From Cruorifilaria tuberocauda (lineage: Eukaryota; Nematoda; Chromadorea; Rhabditida; Onchocercidae): 64,000 nucleotides of DNA. The stretch lies in assembly GCA_013365365.1 (NCBI GenBank), contig JABVXU010000026.1:269491-333490 (forward strand), in the 5' to 3' direction. A program made the position numbers and the translations under genes. Of the stretch, positions 62,801-64,000 are shown one piece after another. The notes beneath the pieces were generated by a model. The model saw nothing but the letters and a program-made list of their open reading frames with translations. It made no database searches and was not told where the DNA came from. How positions within the stretch are numbered: position 1 is the stretch's first letter; each line of letters opens with the position of its first letter.

Positions 62801-63820
62801 GTGTTATACTTCTGTTTTTCAGTGTTTTATCTGAAAAAACTTTTAGATTATTTCTTTTCATTTGATACGAGAAATGATACTATAGGACCTTTACTATAGG
62901 ACAAACTAAAAAGTTAAATTTTGACTTCCATAAAAATAAATAAAATTTGATAAGTGTGAAAGCGCACTGTTGAGCTATTGAAAATTGAAAGCAATGATTT
63001 GGATAATTTCGTCTTTTTCATTAAGGTTTAATTGTCAATTTAATCGCAATTTATAGAGTGAAGTTTAAAGTTTTAATTTTATGGAAAAGAGGTTGAATAA
63101 TCTTTGTTCTGATTTCATTTTTCTCAACTTTTTAAAAAGACAAAAAAAGCTTTCATAAGTGGAAAAGAAAGAAAAAGGAATTGACGAGAAAACAGAAAAA
63201 AGGAGAAATTCCCCGACGAATTTTTAACAAAATTATAAAAGATATAAGAAGAGAAACGAAAATATTAATTATTTGAAGTACATATTGTGGTTGTTAATTT
63301 AATTTATACTTAAATTCGTAAAATTGGCAAAGAAAAAAGACAAAACATGACTGAACTTTTGGAAAGATGGAATGGAAATAGTGTGACAATAAAAGAAGTA
63401 CAGAGATTGAAAAAGAAAAAGATGGTATTGAGGAGAAGCGCTAATGGATTTGACGGCTCCATTTGACGCTTCAATTTACAACGAAAGCAGGGATTCATTC
63501 GAAGAAAAAGAGAACAACGATTTCTTCCTTTCCCTTTTTTCTCTGTGAAAAGTTAGAGAAACAGAATTCAAGGATAAGAATTTGCATGTGGGAAAAGGTC
63601 GAATTTTGTGGAAATTTTTAAAAGAGAAATTCTCGTAATTAGATTAATGTGAGAGAAGAATGAGTAAATTAGAAAAAGCTTGGCAGATTAATTGTCATTT
63701 ATATAAAAGATAAACGGTGATAAAGAGAGCGAAAGAGAAAGAGAGAATTTTAAGAGAAAAAAAATTTTTCAAAATTCGTTCGTTTGCAAGATTAATAAGA
63801 ATACGCATGTATACATGCAT

Positions 63821-63855
63821 ATGTGTGTGTGTGTATGTGTGTGTGTGTATGTGTT
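63821..63855. repeat. (GT)n microsatellite with AT interruptions
   Basis: GT units broken by GTATGT steps; the preceding ATGTATACATGCATATG is near-palindromic. Such tracts can form Z-DNA-like structure, but nothing here shows a function. Confidence 0.9.
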
Positions 63856-63975
63856 TGGTTTCATAAAAGATGTAACTGCGGAAGAATGGGAAGGTGTTAT
63901 GATGAACGCTAGGTGTCATCGCAGTTTGCGGGGAGGATGGATGCACAAGTGAATAAATGAAGCGTCGGATGTAAT

Positions 63976-64000
63976 AAGAGAGAGAGAGAGAGAGAGAGAG
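63976..64000. repeat. (GA)n microsatellite at the window edge
   Basis: About 12 GA units running to the last base of the window, so its full length is unknown. It may have limited an assembly or window boundary. Confidence 0.9.

Larger units (their letters stand above)
54957..64000. other. 9 kb region without a supportable gene
   Basis: Upstream of mevalonate kinase and up to the right edge. It holds many purine/pyrimidine tracts and microsatellites (56461-56478, 56807-56864, 59837-59856, 63821-63855 and 63976-64000). Two minus-strand open segments (55314-55532 and 62133-62414) have some protein-like composition but no ATG and no partner exon. Otherwise it is AT-rich, with no recognisable gene. 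Confidence 0.45.

Overview
This is AT-rich eukaryotic DNA with compact, intron-rich genes. Introns use short nematode-type acceptors (TTTCAG or TTTTAG directly before the exon), several start codons sit just behind an acceptor (as expected for spliced-leader trans-splicing), and the proteins look nematode. I infer a nematode, plausibly a filarial or related spirurid (clade III); the species cannot be fixed from the sequence alone. Every gene model below was built by hand: reading phase was checked at every junction and all listed exons keep frame, but no alignment or transcript was available.

Layout, left to right. 117-756 (+): 3' end of the TFIIH helicase XPD/ERCC2. 2388-8261 (+): a 928-residue PH-RhoGAP-RA-PH protein, ARAP-like but without an ArfGAP module. 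10860-15480 (-): a coiled-coil protein resembling CCDC92. 17670-20258 (+): proteasome subunit Rpn12/PSMD8. 20913-22456 (-), convergent with it: a 254-residue protein that I read as the XLF/NHEJ1 end-joining factor, with a Ku-binding-like C-terminus. 24636-26846 (-): class I phosphatidylinositol transfer protein. 28793-29317 (+): a small RS-dipeptide protein. 33815-37169 (-): a 212-residue protein I do not recognise. 39494-40674 (+): TXNDC9 (phosducin-like thioredoxin). 41528-43211 (-): a TOB/BTG protein (the family of C. elegans FOG-3). 46218-54956 (-): mevalonate kinase in 13 exons with nematode-specific-looking insertions. 55-64 kb: no supportable gene, but many GA/CT and GT microsatellites.

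The genes are mostly unrelated housekeeping genes on both strands, with no sign of an operon. Two act in DNA repair (XPD, XLF-like), one in protein turnover, one in isoprenoid synthesis, one in lipid transfer, one in small-GTPase signalling, one in mRNA deadenylation or germline control (TOB) and one in CCT chaperonin function (TXNDC9). No rRNA, tRNA, CRISPR, transposase or viral gene was seen. The items most worth following up are the XLF candidate, the expanded mevalonate kinase, the RS-only protein, the unrecognised 212-residue gene, two GC-AG introns and two near-perfect hairpins.
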